Of a DNA stretch of 64,000 nucleotides, positions 54,637-63,403 are shown in pieces. Location of the stretch: NCBI RefSeq assembly GCF_024494655.1, contig NZ_JANHDL010000006.1:1-64000 (forward strand), in the 5' to 3' direction. The stretch's first letter is position 1; each line of letters starts with the position of its first letter. The position numbers and the translations under genes are program-made. This DNA comes from Halorubrum laminariae (GTDB taxonomy: Archaea > Halobacteriota > Halobacteria > Halobacteriales > Haloferacaceae). Below the pieces are notes generated by a model. That model was not told the DNA's origin and did not search any database. It worked only from the letters and a program-made list of their open reading frames with translations.

Positions 54637-55545
54637 ATGACCGACACATCGACGGGTCCGGAGGCGACGTACGGGGGCCGCGATCCCGATGCCCTCGCGC
54701 GTCGCGCCGGGGCGCGGGCGAACCCCGACCGCGACCAGCACTTCCTCGTCGACGACCGCGTCCTCGACCGGATCCCGACGTACCTCCCGGACGACGCGGA
54801 CACCAGCCACGTACTGGAGATCGGCGGCGGCGCTGGCGCGCTCACCGACCGCCTGCTGGCCGTGGTCGCCCGCGGTAGCGGGAACGACGACCTCGAATCC
54901 GGCGTCCTCTCGGTGATCGAACGCGACGGTGCCTTCGCCGACTTCCTCCGCGAGGAATTCGCGGGCGCGGTCGACGCCGGGCTCCTCGACGTCGTCGAAG
55001 GCGACGCACTCGACATCGAACTCCCGCCGTTCACCGCCTGCGTCGCCAACCTCCCGTACGGCGTCTCCTCTGAGATCGCCTTCCGGCTGCTCCCCGAAAA
55101 GCGACCGCTCGTGTTGATGTTCCAAGCGGAGTTCGCGGATCGAATGGTGGCGTCGGCCGGCGAGTCGGCGTACGGCCGGCTCTCCGTGTCCGCGCAGCAC
55201 TACGCCGACGTGGAGATCGCAGAGCGCGTCCCGAAGGAGGCGTTCGACCCGCAGCCGGCCGTCGAGAGCGCGGTCGTCCGGTGCACGCCGCGAGACCCCG
55301 AGTACACCGTCGGCGACGAGGCGTTCTTCCTCCGGTTCGTGAAGGCGCTGTTCACGCAGCGACGCAAGACGGTTCGCAACGCGATCCGGAACACGTCCCA
55401 CATCTCCGGACTCGACGAGCCCGAGGCGGTCGTCGACGCCGCAGACGAGGACCTGCTCCGCCAGCGACCGGGAAACTTGGAGCCGAAGTCGTTCGCCGCG
55501 CTGGCGGAGTTGGCTCGCGAGTGCGGATCACCGACGGAGGCGTGA
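54637..55545 (+). CDS. ksgA: 16S rRNA dimethyladenosine transferase
   Basis: A 302-residue SAM methyltransferase. It has QHFLVDDRVLDRI, the SAM loop LEIGGGAGALTDRL, and the catalytic NLPYGVSSEIAF. The C-terminal helical domain (FLRFVKALFTQRRKTVRNAI) binds rRNA. It dimethylates the two adjacent adenosines of the helix 45 loop in 16S rRNA. Follows DUF655, with the mechanosensitive channel gene 6 bp downstream. Confidence 0.96.
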   Translation: MTDTSTGPEATYGGRDPDALARRAGARANPDRDQHFLVDDRVLDRIPTYLPDDADTSHVLEIGGGAGALTDRLLAVVARGSGNDDLESGVLSVIERDGAFADFLREEFAGAVDAGLLDVVEGDALDIELPPFTACVANLPYGVSSEIAFRLLPEKRPLVLMFQAEFADRMVASAGESAYGRLSVSAQHYADVEIAERVPKEAFDPQPAVESAVVRCTPRDPEYTVGDEAFFLRFVKALFTQRRKTVRNAIRNTSHISGLDEPEAVVDAADEDLLRQRPGNLEPKSFAALAELARECGSPTEA

Positions 55546-55551
55546 GGACGG

Positions 55552-56757
55552 ATGCCGGTCGCGATCTCGGGTCTCACGACCGACCCGCAAAGTGTCGTCG
55601 CGGGCAACGTCGAGCGGCTCGCGGTGTCGGCGCTGATCGTCGCGGTCGTGCTCGCCGCGCGGTATCTCACCCGTCGGCTGAAGCGTCGGGACGATGAGCT
55701 CTCGTCGACCCGTCGGCTACTGTTGTCGACGAGCGTCGCTGCCGTCACGGCGGCCGGCGCGATCGCGCTGATCGGCGTGTGGGACCGGAGCGGAGCGCTC
55801 CTCGAGGCCGTCCGGTCGGCGGCGATCGCAGACCAGCTGTCGAACGTCGTGCTCGCGGTGGTGTTACTTGCCATCGCGTACGCGGTCACGGACTTCTTCG
55901 GCGGCGTCATTCACGAGGTCGGGGCCGAGAGCGCGTCGATCTCCGACCACCAGCAGGAGGTGATCCTCCGGATCACACAGCTTTCGGTGTACACGGCCGC
56001 CCTGCTCGTGATCGTCGGACTGTTCACCGACAACGTCGGCGGGCTCCTCGTCGGTGCGGGCTTCCTAGGTATCGTGGTCGGCATGGCAGCCAGACAGACG
56101 CTCGGCGCGGTGCTGGCGGGGTTCGTGCTGATGTTCTCCCGGCCGTTCGAGGTCGGCGACTGGGTCGAGGTCGGCGACCACGAGGGGACTGTCACGGAGA
56201 TCTCGATCATGAGCACGCGCCTCCGCTCGTTCGACGGGGAGATGGTCACGCTGCCGAACGACGACGTGCGCGCCGGCTCGATCGTCGACCGATCGCGTCG
56301 GAACCGCCTGCGGATCGAAATCGAGGTCGGCGTCGACTACGACACCGACATCGATCGCGCGGCGGAAGTGATCGAGAGTGCGGTCGCCGACGTGGACGAC
56401 GTCGCCGAGATGCCGGAGCCGAACGCCGTGACGAAGCGGTTCGCCGACTCCGCGGTCGTTCTCGGGCTCCGTTACTGGATCCGAAACCCGAGCATGCGGA
56501 AGCGTTGGCGGACCCAGACCGCGGCGATGAGCGCGATGAAGTCCGCTTTGGAGGCGGAGGGGATCCTGATTCCCTTCCCGCAGCAGACGCTCTCGGCTCG
56601 GGCCGAGGGCGCGTCCGGCCCCCAACTCGACGCCTCGGTCGAGGAGCGGGCGTCGGTGCGGGGCGGCGACCGTGGAACTGACGCGGACGGAACGACCGAT
56701 GACGGCGGCGACGGCGACGCCACAGACGGCGATGCGAGCGGAGGATCGGACCGATGA
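55552..56757 (+). CDS. MscS-type mechanosensitive channel
   Basis: A 401-residue protein. About four N-terminal helices precede the pore helix and the beta domain: FLGIVVGMAARQTLGAVLAG, FSRPFEVGDWVEVGDHEGTV and FDGEMVTLPNDDV. The C-terminal ~65 residues after AEGASGPQLDASV are a Gly/Asp-rich acidic tail. It releases solutes on hypo-osmotic shock. It overlaps the next gene by 4 bp and starts 6 bp after ksgA. Confidence 0.94.
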   Translation: MPVAISGLTTDPQSVVAGNVERLAVSALIVAVVLAARYLTRRLKRRDDELSSTRRLLLSTSVAAVTAAGAIALIGVWDRSGALLEAVRSAAIADQLSNVVLAVVLLAIAYAVTDFFGGVIHEVGAESASISDHQQEVILRITQLSVYTAALLVIVGLFTDNVGGLLVGAGFLGIVVGMAARQTLGAVLAGFVLMFSRPFEVGDWVEVGDHEGTVTEISIMSTRLRSFDGEMVTLPNDDVRAGSIVDRSRRNRLRIEIEVGVDYDTDIDRAAEVIESAVADVDDVAEMPEPNAVTKRFADSAVVLGLRYWIRNPSMRKRWRTQTAAMSAMKSALEAEGILIPFPQQTLSARAEGASGPQLDASVEERASVRGGDRGTDADGTTDDGGDGDATDGDASGGSDR

Positions 56758-57326
56758 CCGACCTCGCCGAGCGACGTGGGCTCGACGACACCGTCGTCTA
56801 CCAGCCGGCCGAGGACTCGGGGCTGCTCGCGGAGGCGGCGATCGCCGAGGCTGGCGGCCGCGTACTGGAAGTGGGAACGGGGTCGGGATGGGTCGCGGCG
56901 CAGATCGCCGACGAGCGCGGCCTTGAGGTGGTCGGCAGCGACCTCAACCCGCACGCCGCTCGACAGGCCGGAGAACGGAGCGTCGAGGCCGTCGTCGCCG
57001 ACCTCCTCTCGCCGTTCCGAGCCGACGCGTTCGACACGATCTGTTTCAACCCCCCGTACCTCCCGACCGATCCAGACAACGAGTGGGACGACTGGATGGA
57101 ACACGCGCTCTCTGGCGGGGAGACCGGTCGAGAACTCATCGAGCCGTTCCTCGCCGACGTGGGGCGCGTCCTCGCGCCCGCCGGCGTGGTCCTCCTCCTC
57201 GTCTCCTCGCTGACCGGCTACGACGAGGTGCTCGCGCTGGTCGACAACGCGGGGTTCGACCACGAGGTCGTCGACGAGGAGTCGTTTCCGTTCGAGACGC
57301 TCACGGTGTTGGCGCTCCGCCGATAA
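56754..57326 (+). CDS. HemK2-type methyltransferase (aRF1 glutamine N5)
   Basis: A 190-residue class I SAM methyltransferase. It starts with VVYQPAEDSGLLAEAAIAEA, then the SAM site RVLEVGTGSGWVAAQI and the catalytic FNPPYLPTDPDNEWDDW (NPPY). The short length without the N-terminal PrmC domain fits the HemK2/Mtq2 group, which methylates the GGQ glutamine of the release factor aRF1. It overlaps mscS by 4 bp. Confidence 0.9.
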   Translation: MTDLAERRGLDDTVVYQPAEDSGLLAEAAIAEAGGRVLEVGTGSGWVAAQIADERGLEVVGSDLNPHAARQAGERSVEAVVADLLSPFRADAFDTICFNPPYLPTDPDNEWDDWMEHALSGGETGRELIEPFLADVGRVLAPAGVVLLLVSSLTGYDEVLALVDNAGFDHEVVDEESFPFETLTVLALRR

Positions 57327-57357
57327 TATTACTCAATAGCATAAACTCCATTAGCAA

Positions 57358-57365
57358 ATATTATA
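57358..57365 (+). promoter_or_regulatory. TATA box of methionine synthase operon
   Basis: The string atattata sits in a 60-bp AT-rich spacer, centred about 28 bp before the ATG at 57390. It gives a leaderless transcript for the two-gene methionine synthase unit. Confidence 0.6.
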
Positions 57366-57389
57366 CGACGGCATATCCAATCGTCGGTG

Positions 57390-58391
57390 ATGACTGAACG
57401 AGTCGCGGCCACGCCGGGATTGTATCCGCTCCCGGACTGGGCGAAAGAGACGCTCTCGGACCTCAAGGGTCACCAGAAGGGCGACCTGCTGAGCGGTGAC
57501 GAGAGCGAGGCGATCGTCGAGGAGTACGACGAGGTGCGCGCCGAGTACGTCGACGACCAGCTGGAGGCCGGCCTCGACCTGATCTCGGAGGGACAGGGCC
57601 GCTGGGACGACATGATCGCGCACCCGCTCACTGTCAGTGACGCCGTCGAGACCGGCGGAATCGTCCGGTACTACGACAACAACAACTTCTACCGCGACCC
57701 TCGCGTGGTCGACGACCTCGGCTTCTCCGGCGATGTCGCCGCCGAACTGGAGCGGGCGAGAGACCTCGTCGACGGCGACGCTCCGCTCGCGGCGACCCTC
57801 CCGGGGCCGTACTCGCTCGCCGACCTCGCGACAGACGAGCACTACGGAGACGACGCCGAGTTCCAGGCCGCGATTGCCGAGTTCCTCGCCGCCGAGGTCG
57901 AGGCGTTCCCCGCCCACGAGACGCTGTTCCTTCTGGAGCCGTCGCTCGTGACGAACCCGCCCGCCGAGGGCGACGAGGAGCGCGCGACCGACGCCATCGC
58001 GACGGTCTCCGACGCGACCGACGCCGACGTCGTTGTTCAGACCTCGTACGGCGCGCTCGACGAGAAGCTGTACGCCCACCTCGTCGACGAGGCTGGCGCG
58101 GATGCGCTCGGCCTCGATCTGGTCGCCGGCGATCGCGATGACACCGTCTACAACGTCCAAGAGTTCGGCTCGACAGATTCGCTGTCGCTCGGCCTTGTCG
58201 ACGGGCAGAACACGCTTGTCGAGGAGCCGGAAACGGTCGCAGAGCGCGTCGAGTGGTTTGAGTCGCAGATCCCGGCGGAGGGGTTCGACCGGACGTACCT
58301 GACGCCGAACACCGAGCTGTTCTACCTGCCTGCTAACAAGTATCGCGCGAAGCTGAACGCGCTCGCCGCCGCCGCGGAGGTGCTCGACTAA
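57390..58391 (+). CDS. MetE-like methionine synthase, first (N-terminal-type) subunit
   Basis: A 333-residue UROD/MetE-like TIM barrel. It has GLYPLPDWAKETLSDLKGHQ, LISEGQGRWDDMIAHPLTV, ATLPGPYSLADLAT and PANKYRAKLNALAAAAEVL. It lacks the HxC zinc site seen in the next gene, so it resembles the N-terminal or accessory half of split archaeal MetE. Its TAA overlaps the ATG of the next gene by one base, so the two are co-translated. Confidence 0.85.
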   Translation: MTERVAATPGLYPLPDWAKETLSDLKGHQKGDLLSGDESEAIVEEYDEVRAEYVDDQLEAGLDLISEGQGRWDDMIAHPLTVSDAVETGGIVRYYDNNNFYRDPRVVDDLGFSGDVAAELERARDLVDGDAPLAATLPGPYSLADLATDEHYGDDAEFQAAIAEFLAAEVEAFPAHETLFLLEPSLVTNPPAEGDEERATDAIATVSDATDADVVVQTSYGALDEKLYAHLVDEAGADALGLDLVAGDRDDTVYNVQEFGSTDSLSLGLVDGQNTLVEEPETVAERVEWFESQIPAEGFDRTYLTPNTELFYLPANKYRAKLNALAAAAEVLD

Positions 58392-59461
58392 TGGTCCGAA
58401 ATCCGTCAGCCAACCGTGAACAGTTCCGCCCGAACGACCACCCGAACGACGCGTTCCTGCTCTCGACCGTCGTCGGCTCGTACCCGAAACCCAAGTGGCT
58501 GAACCGCGCGGACGAACTGGTCGACGACCCCGATTCGAAATTCGACGAGGAAGATCTGGAGGAGGCGCACGACGACGCCTGTCGACTCATCACGCACGAG
58601 CACGAACGCGCCGGGCTCGACACGGTCGTCGACGGCGAGATGCGCCGCAACGAGATGGTCGAGTTCTTCGCGGACCGCATCGACGGCTACGAGTTCAACG
58701 GCCCGGTGAAGGTGTGGGGTCACAACTACTTCGACAAGCCGAGCGTCGTCGAGGAGGTCACCTACGACGAGCCGTGGCTCGTCGACGAATTCGAATTCAC
58801 CTCAAACGTCGCCGAGAAGCCGGTGAAGGTGCCGATCACGGGGCCGTACACGCTCGGCTTCTGGGCGTTCAACGAGGCGTACCCCTCCACCGAGGATCTC
58901 GTCTACGACCTCGCGGACCTCGTGAACGAGGAAGTCGAGAAACTCGTCGAGGCCGGCGCGCGCTACATCCAGATCGACGAGCCCGCGCTGGCGACGACGC
59001 CGGAGGACCACGCCATCGTCGGCGAGGCCTTAGAACGGATCGTCTCGGGAATCGACGAGGAGGTCCGGATCGGCCTCCACGTCTGTTACGGCGACTACTC
59101 GCGGATCTACCCCGAGATCAACGAGTACCCGATCGACGAGTTCGACGTGGAGCTGTGTAACGGTGACTTCGAACAGATCCCGACATTCACCGATCCCGAG
59201 TTCGAGCCAGACCTCGCGCTCGGCGTCGTCGACGCCCACACCGCCGAAATCGAACCCGTCGAGGAGATCAAACAGAACATCCGACAGGGCCTGCGCGTCG
59301 TTCCGCCGGAGAAACTCACCATCTCGCCCGACTGCGGGCTGAAGCTGCTCCCCCGTGAGATCGCCTACGGCAAGACCGAGAACATGGTGACTGCGGTCCG
59401 CGAGGTCGAAGCCGAGATCGACTCCGGCGAGATCGACATCGACAATCCGCTCGACGACTGA
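58391..59461 (+). CDS. metE: Methionine synthase MetE, catalytic subunit
   Basis: A 356-residue zinc enzyme. It starts LLSTVVGSYPKPKWLNRADE and has VDGEMRRNEMVEFFADRI, QIDEPALATTPEDH, the zinc ligands in IGLHVCYGD and PDCGLKLLPREIAYGK. It makes methionine from homocysteine without a cobalamin-binding domain of its own. The methyl donor in archaeal short MetE is not settled (methylfolate or a methylated corrinoid protein). Confidence 0.9.
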   Translation: MVRNPSANREQFRPNDHPNDAFLLSTVVGSYPKPKWLNRADELVDDPDSKFDEEDLEEAHDDACRLITHEHERAGLDTVVDGEMRRNEMVEFFADRIDGYEFNGPVKVWGHNYFDKPSVVEEVTYDEPWLVDEFEFTSNVAEKPVKVPITGPYTLGFWAFNEAYPSTEDLVYDLADLVNEEVEKLVEAGARYIQIDEPALATTPEDHAIVGEALERIVSGIDEEVRIGLHVCYGDYSRIYPEINEYPIDEFDVELCNGDFEQIPTFTDPEFEPDLALGVVDAHTAEIEPVEEIKQNIRQGLRVVPPEKLTISPDCGLKLLPREIAYGKTENMVTAVREVEAEIDSGEIDIDNPLDD

Positions 59462-59569
59462 AGCGGGTCTGTTGAGGTTTTATTTCGGTTGATCTCCTAC
59501 TGAGACAGCCGTGAGAACGCGCTTGCGAAATGAGCAAACTGTTTCTCCTTGGAATGTAACTCTCTCAAC

Positions 59570-59893
59570 GTGATCGATCAGGAGTTACGGAGGAACCTCT
59601 GTAGGGTTGGAATCATCGTTGTTGCTTTCTTCGGAGCGGTTTTTGTTTTCGTCTACCTCGATTCGTATTTCCTCAGTTCCCTGTTCTCGTTAATTGCCGT
59701 CGCTGGTGTGTTCCTGCTCCTGAATCTTCAGAAGGCGTACTCAGTCATTATGATCGTCGTTGGAGTTCTCGCACTTGCGTTCGCCGTTCTCGGCTATCTG
59801 AATCTCGGTCTCGTAAATATGCCCGTTCTGTATGTCCTCCTCGCAGTACTGGGAATCGTTCGTGGAGGTCAGGCGTATCGAGCAACGGAATAA
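59570..59893 (+). CDS. AT-richer small membrane protein
   Basis: A 107-residue protein with three or four hydrophobic segments (GIIVVAFFGAVFVFVYLDSY; SLFSLIAVAGVFLLLNLQK; VIMIVVGVLALAFAVLGYL; LYVLLAVLGIVRGGQAY). Codons are clearly less GC3-rich than in neighbours. The start is uncertain: GTG at 59570 is chosen; a TTG at 59549 is possible. No family recognised; possibly acquired. Confidence 0.6.
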   Translation: MIDQELRRNLCRVGIIVVAFFGAVFVFVYLDSYFLSSLFSLIAVAGVFLLLNLQKAYSVIMIVVGVLALAFAVLGYLNLGLVNMPVLYVLLAVLGIVRGGQAYRATE

Positions 59894-60020
59894 CTGTGTT
59901 GAGCGATCCGTGATTTTCCTGTACTGAGCGATTGTGGTCCCAAATACGACCAACTGAATTGTAACAGAATCACTACCCCGGCGACACCAGTTATACAAAG
60001 ACGCCGCACCCACCGCTGCC

Positions 60021-60770
60021 ATGGACATCGGTCTCACGGTCGGCGACGACCTCGACCGGCTCGCAGCGTCGCCCGCGCGGTTCGACTTCTGCGAGCTCGG
60101 GGTCGGCGAGCCGACGCTCGTTCCGGGCGATATCGACCCCGATCGGCTCGACGGCGCGCTCGACGGCCGCGACCTGTGCGTTCACCTGCCGTACAGTCAG
60201 CGCCTCGCCAGCTACGCGCCCGAGATCAACGACGCGATCGTCGCGTACCAGCGTCGGCTCTTGGAGGCGGCCGGCGACCTCGGGGCGACGAAGGCCGTCC
60301 TCCACGCCACCTCCGCCGACCGCGACGACGTGGCCTTTCGCGAAGTGGCCGCGGACCAGCTCCGCCGCGTCGCCGATGCCGGCCGCGGCGCGGGCGTCGA
60401 TATCGTCGTCGAGAACGTCGGACACCAGCACGAGGGGCTCCAGCTGTCCGTCCTCGCCGACATCGCCGCCGAGACCGACACGCCGATCTGTTTCGATGTC
60501 GGCCACGCCTACATGGAGGGCGGCAACGACGCGATACAGCGGTTTCTCCGTCGCCACGGCGACCGCGTCTCCCACCTCCACTGTCACGACGTGCGCCGCC
60601 GCGGCGACACCCATCTCCCGATCGGCGCGGGCGAGGTCGACTATGACCACGTCGAGACGCATCTCCCGACGTTCGACGGAACTGTCGCCCTCGAAGTATT
60701 TACCGACGACGAGACGCTACTCCTCGACTCCGCAGAACGCATCGCGGACCGGCTCGGCGCGGAGTTTTGA
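60021..60770 (+). CDS. Xylose isomerase-like TIM-barrel protein
   Basis: A 249-residue protein of the sugar isomerase/AP endonuclease family 2. Metal-site residues lie in FCELGVGEP, VLHATS, VVENVGHQH, ICFDVGHAYMEGG, HLHCHDVRRRGDTHLPIG and ALEVFTDDE. Substrate unknown. Stands alone with its own spacer. Confidence 0.85.
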   Translation: MDIGLTVGDDLDRLAASPARFDFCELGVGEPTLVPGDIDPDRLDGALDGRDLCVHLPYSQRLASYAPEINDAIVAYQRRLLEAAGDLGATKAVLHATSADRDDVAFREVAADQLRRVADAGRGAGVDIVVENVGHQHEGLQLSVLADIAAETDTPICFDVGHAYMEGGNDAIQRFLRRHGDRVSHLHCHDVRRRGDTHLPIGAGEVDYDHVETHLPTFDGTVALEVFTDDETLLLDSAERIADRLGAEF

Positions 60771-60796
60771 GCCGGGGCGCTCGCCGTCAGGTCGGG

Positions 60797-61654
60797 TCAG
60801 TTCGCGTCGCTTCCGGTGTCGCTCTCGTCCTCGCGTCCGTCTCCGGACTCGCCTTTGTCATCGCTTCCGTCCCCGGACTCGTCTTCGGCCCCACTGTCTC
60901 CGGTGTTGCGTGTGCCTTCGGTCCCACGGTCGATATCGGATGTATCGTCTCTCTCGCCGTCCATCTGTCGTTTGATCGACTCCAGTTCTGACTCGACATC
61001 GACTTCGGGGCCTGACGGCGTGTCTTCGTCCGCGCCGTTGTCGTCTCTACCCGCGGAACCGCCCTCTGCGTCCGGGTCGGTCACGTCGATCCGGACCGCA
61101 TCGTCGGTCGTGGATTCGGTCTCCGATTCGTCATCGATCGGTGGCTCGGTCTCCGCATCGACGGCGCGTCGACTCTCGTCGATCCGCGATTCGATCTCCG
61201 CGGTGAGGTCTCGCGCGTCGGCGACGATCGAACGAGAAGCCGCGTCCTCGGGGAGGTCAGCCTCCGAGAGCGCAGTCCGCAACTCCGCGAGCGATCGAGA
61301 GAGTCCGGCGGTCGCGCCGTCGCGCACGTCTGCGAGGCGGTCACCGGTCGACTCCGCGCCCTCGGCGACGCCCCGCCCCGGGTCGGCCAGCCGAAGGGTC
61401 CCCTGCAGCAGTTCGAGCGATTTGATCGTCGTCTCTAACAGCGCGATGACCGTCGGGATGGTGTACTGCTCTGTGAATCGAAGGAGTTCGGACAGTCGGG
61501 GGGGACGCGGCGGGCTAGGTAGGCGCGGCGAACCGGGCGGGCCCCGCCGGCCGCGCTCGGTCTCGCGGAGGTCGCGCCGAAGTTCGCTCAGGACGTCTTC
61601 GAGCTCGTCGAGGCGCTCTTCGATGTCGTCGTCGCGGCCGTCGCGGGAACTCAT
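60797..61654 (-). CDS. Conserved haloarchaeal protein with acidic low-complexity tail
   Basis: A 285-residue protein. It starts with a coiled coil (DIEERLDELEDVLSELRRDL), a Pro/Arg-rich linker, a hydrophobic helix (TEQYTIPTVIALLETTIKSL) and a second helical part. The last ~120 residues are Asp/Glu/Ser/Gly-rich. The ATG at 61654 (MSSRDGRDDDIEERL) is chosen. Similar proteins are common in haloarchaea with no known role; perhaps membrane-associated scaffolding. Confidence 0.75.
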   Translation of the reverse strand: MSSRDGRDDDIEERLDELEDVLSELRRDLRETERGRRGPPGSPRLPSPPRPPRLSELLRFTEQYTIPTVIALLETTIKSLELLQGTLRLADPGRGVAEGAESTGDRLADVRDGATAGLSRSLAELRTALSEADLPEDAASRSIVADARDLTAEIESRIDESRRAVDAETEPPIDDESETESTTDDAVRIDVTDPDAEGGSAGRDDNGADEDTPSGPEVDVESELESIKRQMDGERDDTSDIDRGTEGTRNTGDSGAEDESGDGSDDKGESGDGREDESDTGSDAN

Positions 61655-61755
61655 GGCCGCTCGTAGGCGACGAGCAAACAAAAACCCCGGCGGGGCGTCG
61701 ATCTAACCGGGTTGCAGCTGCTCTCTGGCCGCGTACCTGCCGGGATCATCGCTCC

Positions 61756-62886
61756 TCAGTCGAAGCGACCGCGGCGGTACTGCACCGGCCACTCGATGTC
61801 CGCGTCGAGCTCGTGGGCCGCTTCGAGCGCCCAGTACGGGTGCCGGAGCAGTTCCCGTCCGAGCGCGACGAGGTCGGCGCGGTCGTTGCGCACGAGCGCG
61901 TCGGCGTGAGTCGGCTCCGTAATCCCGCCGACTGCGGCCACCGGCACGTCGGTACCGTCGCGGATCGCCTCTGCGTAGGGAACTTGATAGCCCGGTCCGG
62001 TGTTCGGTAGCTGTTGGGCCGGATGGATCCCGCCGCCGGAGACATCGATCAGGTCCGCGCCGGCCTCGGCGAGCAGGGGTGCCAGCCGGACCGAATCGTC
62101 GACGTCCCACGAGTCGCGATCTGGGAGCCAGTCGGTCGCGGAGATCCGGACGAAGACGGGCTTGTCGTCGGGCCAGACCTCGCGGACCGCGGAAACGACC
62201 TCGCGGACCAACCGAGTTCGGTCTTCGAAGCTCCCGCCGTACGCGTCGTCGCGGTCGTTGGTGACCGGCGAGAGGAACTGGTGGAGCAGGTATCCGTGCG
62301 CGGCGTGGACCTCTGCGATCTCGAAGCCGGCGTCGAGCGACCGCGCCGCCGCGTCGGCGAACGCGTCGATCACCTCGGGAATCTCGTCGGTCGACAGCCG
62401 GCGAGTCGCGGCCGGATCGCCTGATTTCTCCGATCGGCCTGATTCGTCCGGTTCATCTCGGTCGGCGTCGGGATACGGATCGTCGGTCGCGGAGACGGTC
62501 TCCCAGCCGTTCGGATCGTCGACCGATATCGGTGCGCCCCCCTCGGCGGGCGGACGGTGTGACCCCTTTCGACCGGCGTGTGCCAGTTGAATTCCCGGAA
62601 CCGCTCCCTGTGATCTGACGAACTCGACCGTCGGCGCGAGCGCCTCGGCGTGCTCGTCGGACCAGATCCCGAGACAGCCCGGCGTGATCCGACCGCGCGG
62701 CTCGACGGCGGTCGCTTCGGTCATCACGACGCCCGCGCCCCCGACGGCGCGGCTCCCGAGGTGAACTCGATGCCAGTCGGTCGGAAATCCGTCGTCCGCG
62801 GAGTACTGACACATCGGCGACATCATCACGCGGTTCCGGAACTCGGTCCCGCGCAGCGAGAGTGGCGTGAAAAGCGACTCGGTCAT
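61756..62886 (-). CDS. Old Yellow Enzyme-type NADH:flavin oxidoreductase (YqjM-like)
   Basis: A 376-residue FMN TIM barrel. It has the YqjM Cys in MMSPMCQYSADDG, the substrate His pair in EVHAAHGYLLHQFLSP, and FMN-binding VAAVGGITEP and LVALGRELLRHPYWALEA. It reduces activated alkenes with NAD(P)H; physiological substrate unknown. A longer hydrophilic loop of about 20 residues (DPYPDADRDEPDESGRSEKS) precedes LSTDEIPEVIDAF. Confidence 0.94.
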   Translation of the reverse strand: MTESLFTPLSLRGTEFRNRVMMSPMCQYSADDGFPTDWHRVHLGSRAVGGAGVVMTEATAVEPRGRITPGCLGIWSDEHAEALAPTVEFVRSQGAVPGIQLAHAGRKGSHRPPAEGGAPISVDDPNGWETVSATDDPYPDADRDEPDESGRSEKSGDPAATRRLSTDEIPEVIDAFADAAARSLDAGFEIAEVHAAHGYLLHQFLSPVTNDRDDAYGGSFEDRTRLVREVVSAVREVWPDDKPVFVRISATDWLPDRDSWDVDDSVRLAPLLAEAGADLIDVSGGGIHPAQQLPNTGPGYQVPYAEAIRDGTDVPVAAVGGITEPTHADALVRNDRADLVALGRELLRHPYWALEAAHELDADIEWPVQYRRGRFD

Positions 62887-63018
62887 GGTCTATCGAACGG
62901 CCAGTGTCGGGTAATATGATCCGATCACACCGGTCGATGGCTGCTTTCGAAGGAATTAGCCGCGTCCGATTTAGGTCCACCAAAACCCATATGTGCGCAG
63001 GTCGCTGACGGACCGCTA

Positions 63019-63180
63019 ATGAGCACTGGAGATCGGATCGGACGCGACGCCGACGAGCAAACAGACGAGCGGCCGGCCGTCGCGGCGAGCCGCTGTTCAC
63101 CCGACAGAACCGTCTTCACGGAACACGGCAATACGGACGCGTGGATCGCGACCGACCTGACGGTCGAACTCGAACGCTGA
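63019..63180 (+). CDS. Short haloarchaeal protein (53 aa)
   Basis: A 53-residue acidic protein: an N-terminal polar half, then RCSPDRTVFTEHGNTDAWIA and TDLTVELER. The motif (CSP...VF.E..NTD.WI.TD) is common in small haloarchaeal proteins often found beside IS1341/tnpB-type elements. Function unknown. A TnpB-type right-end hairpin follows 35 bp downstream (63215). Confidence 0.7.
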   Translation: MSTGDRIGRDADEQTDERPAVAASRCSPDRTVFTEHGNTDAWIATDLTVELER

Positions 63181-63214
63181 CGGAGCCATCTATTACGGAG
63201 GATCGAGGAGAAAG

Positions 63215-63234
63215 CCTCGCGCTTCAGCGCGAGG
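63215..63234. repeat. Hairpin cctcgcgc-TTCA-gcgcgagg, IS200/IS605-type right-end remnant
   Basis: A perfect 8-bp stem and TTCA loop, followed by aggatgtcaagg. This is the form seen at the 3' end of haloarchaeal IS1341/IS605-type tnpB genes, where overlapping noncoding RNAs (sotRNA/omega-RNA) end. No tnpB remains here. It could also act as a terminator for the 53-aa gene. Confidence 0.5.
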
Positions 63235-63342
63235 AGGATGTCAAGGAGCGGACTTCCGATCACTTTGCTCGCCGCTGTGACTGATAGCGTTCATATCATT
63301 CGGTGATTTCGCCCACTTCATTCACAAGTTGCCCCGGCCGAG

Positions 63343-63369
63343 ACTCCCGTGAGCGAAGCGAACGGGAGT
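63343..63369 (-). repeat. Hairpin with 8-bp stem and 11-nt loop
   Basis: The arms actcccgt and acgggagt pair perfectly around the loop gagcgaagcga. It lies 34 bp beyond the tRNA 3' end on the minus strand. With the next hairpin it may form a two-step transcription or processing signal. Confidence 0.45.
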
Positions 63370-63380
63370 AAGGGCGGTGT

Positions 63381-63403
63381 ATCTTCGAGCGCAGCGAGAA
63401 GAT
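63381..63403 (-). repeat. Hairpin with 6-bp stem adjoining the tRNA 3' end
   Basis: The arms atcttc and gaagat enclose gagcgcagcga, which differs by one base from the loop of the hairpin at 63343-63369. Its outer base pair includes the tRNA discriminator position, so it forms in competition with mature tRNA or directs 3' processing. Confidence 0.4.
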
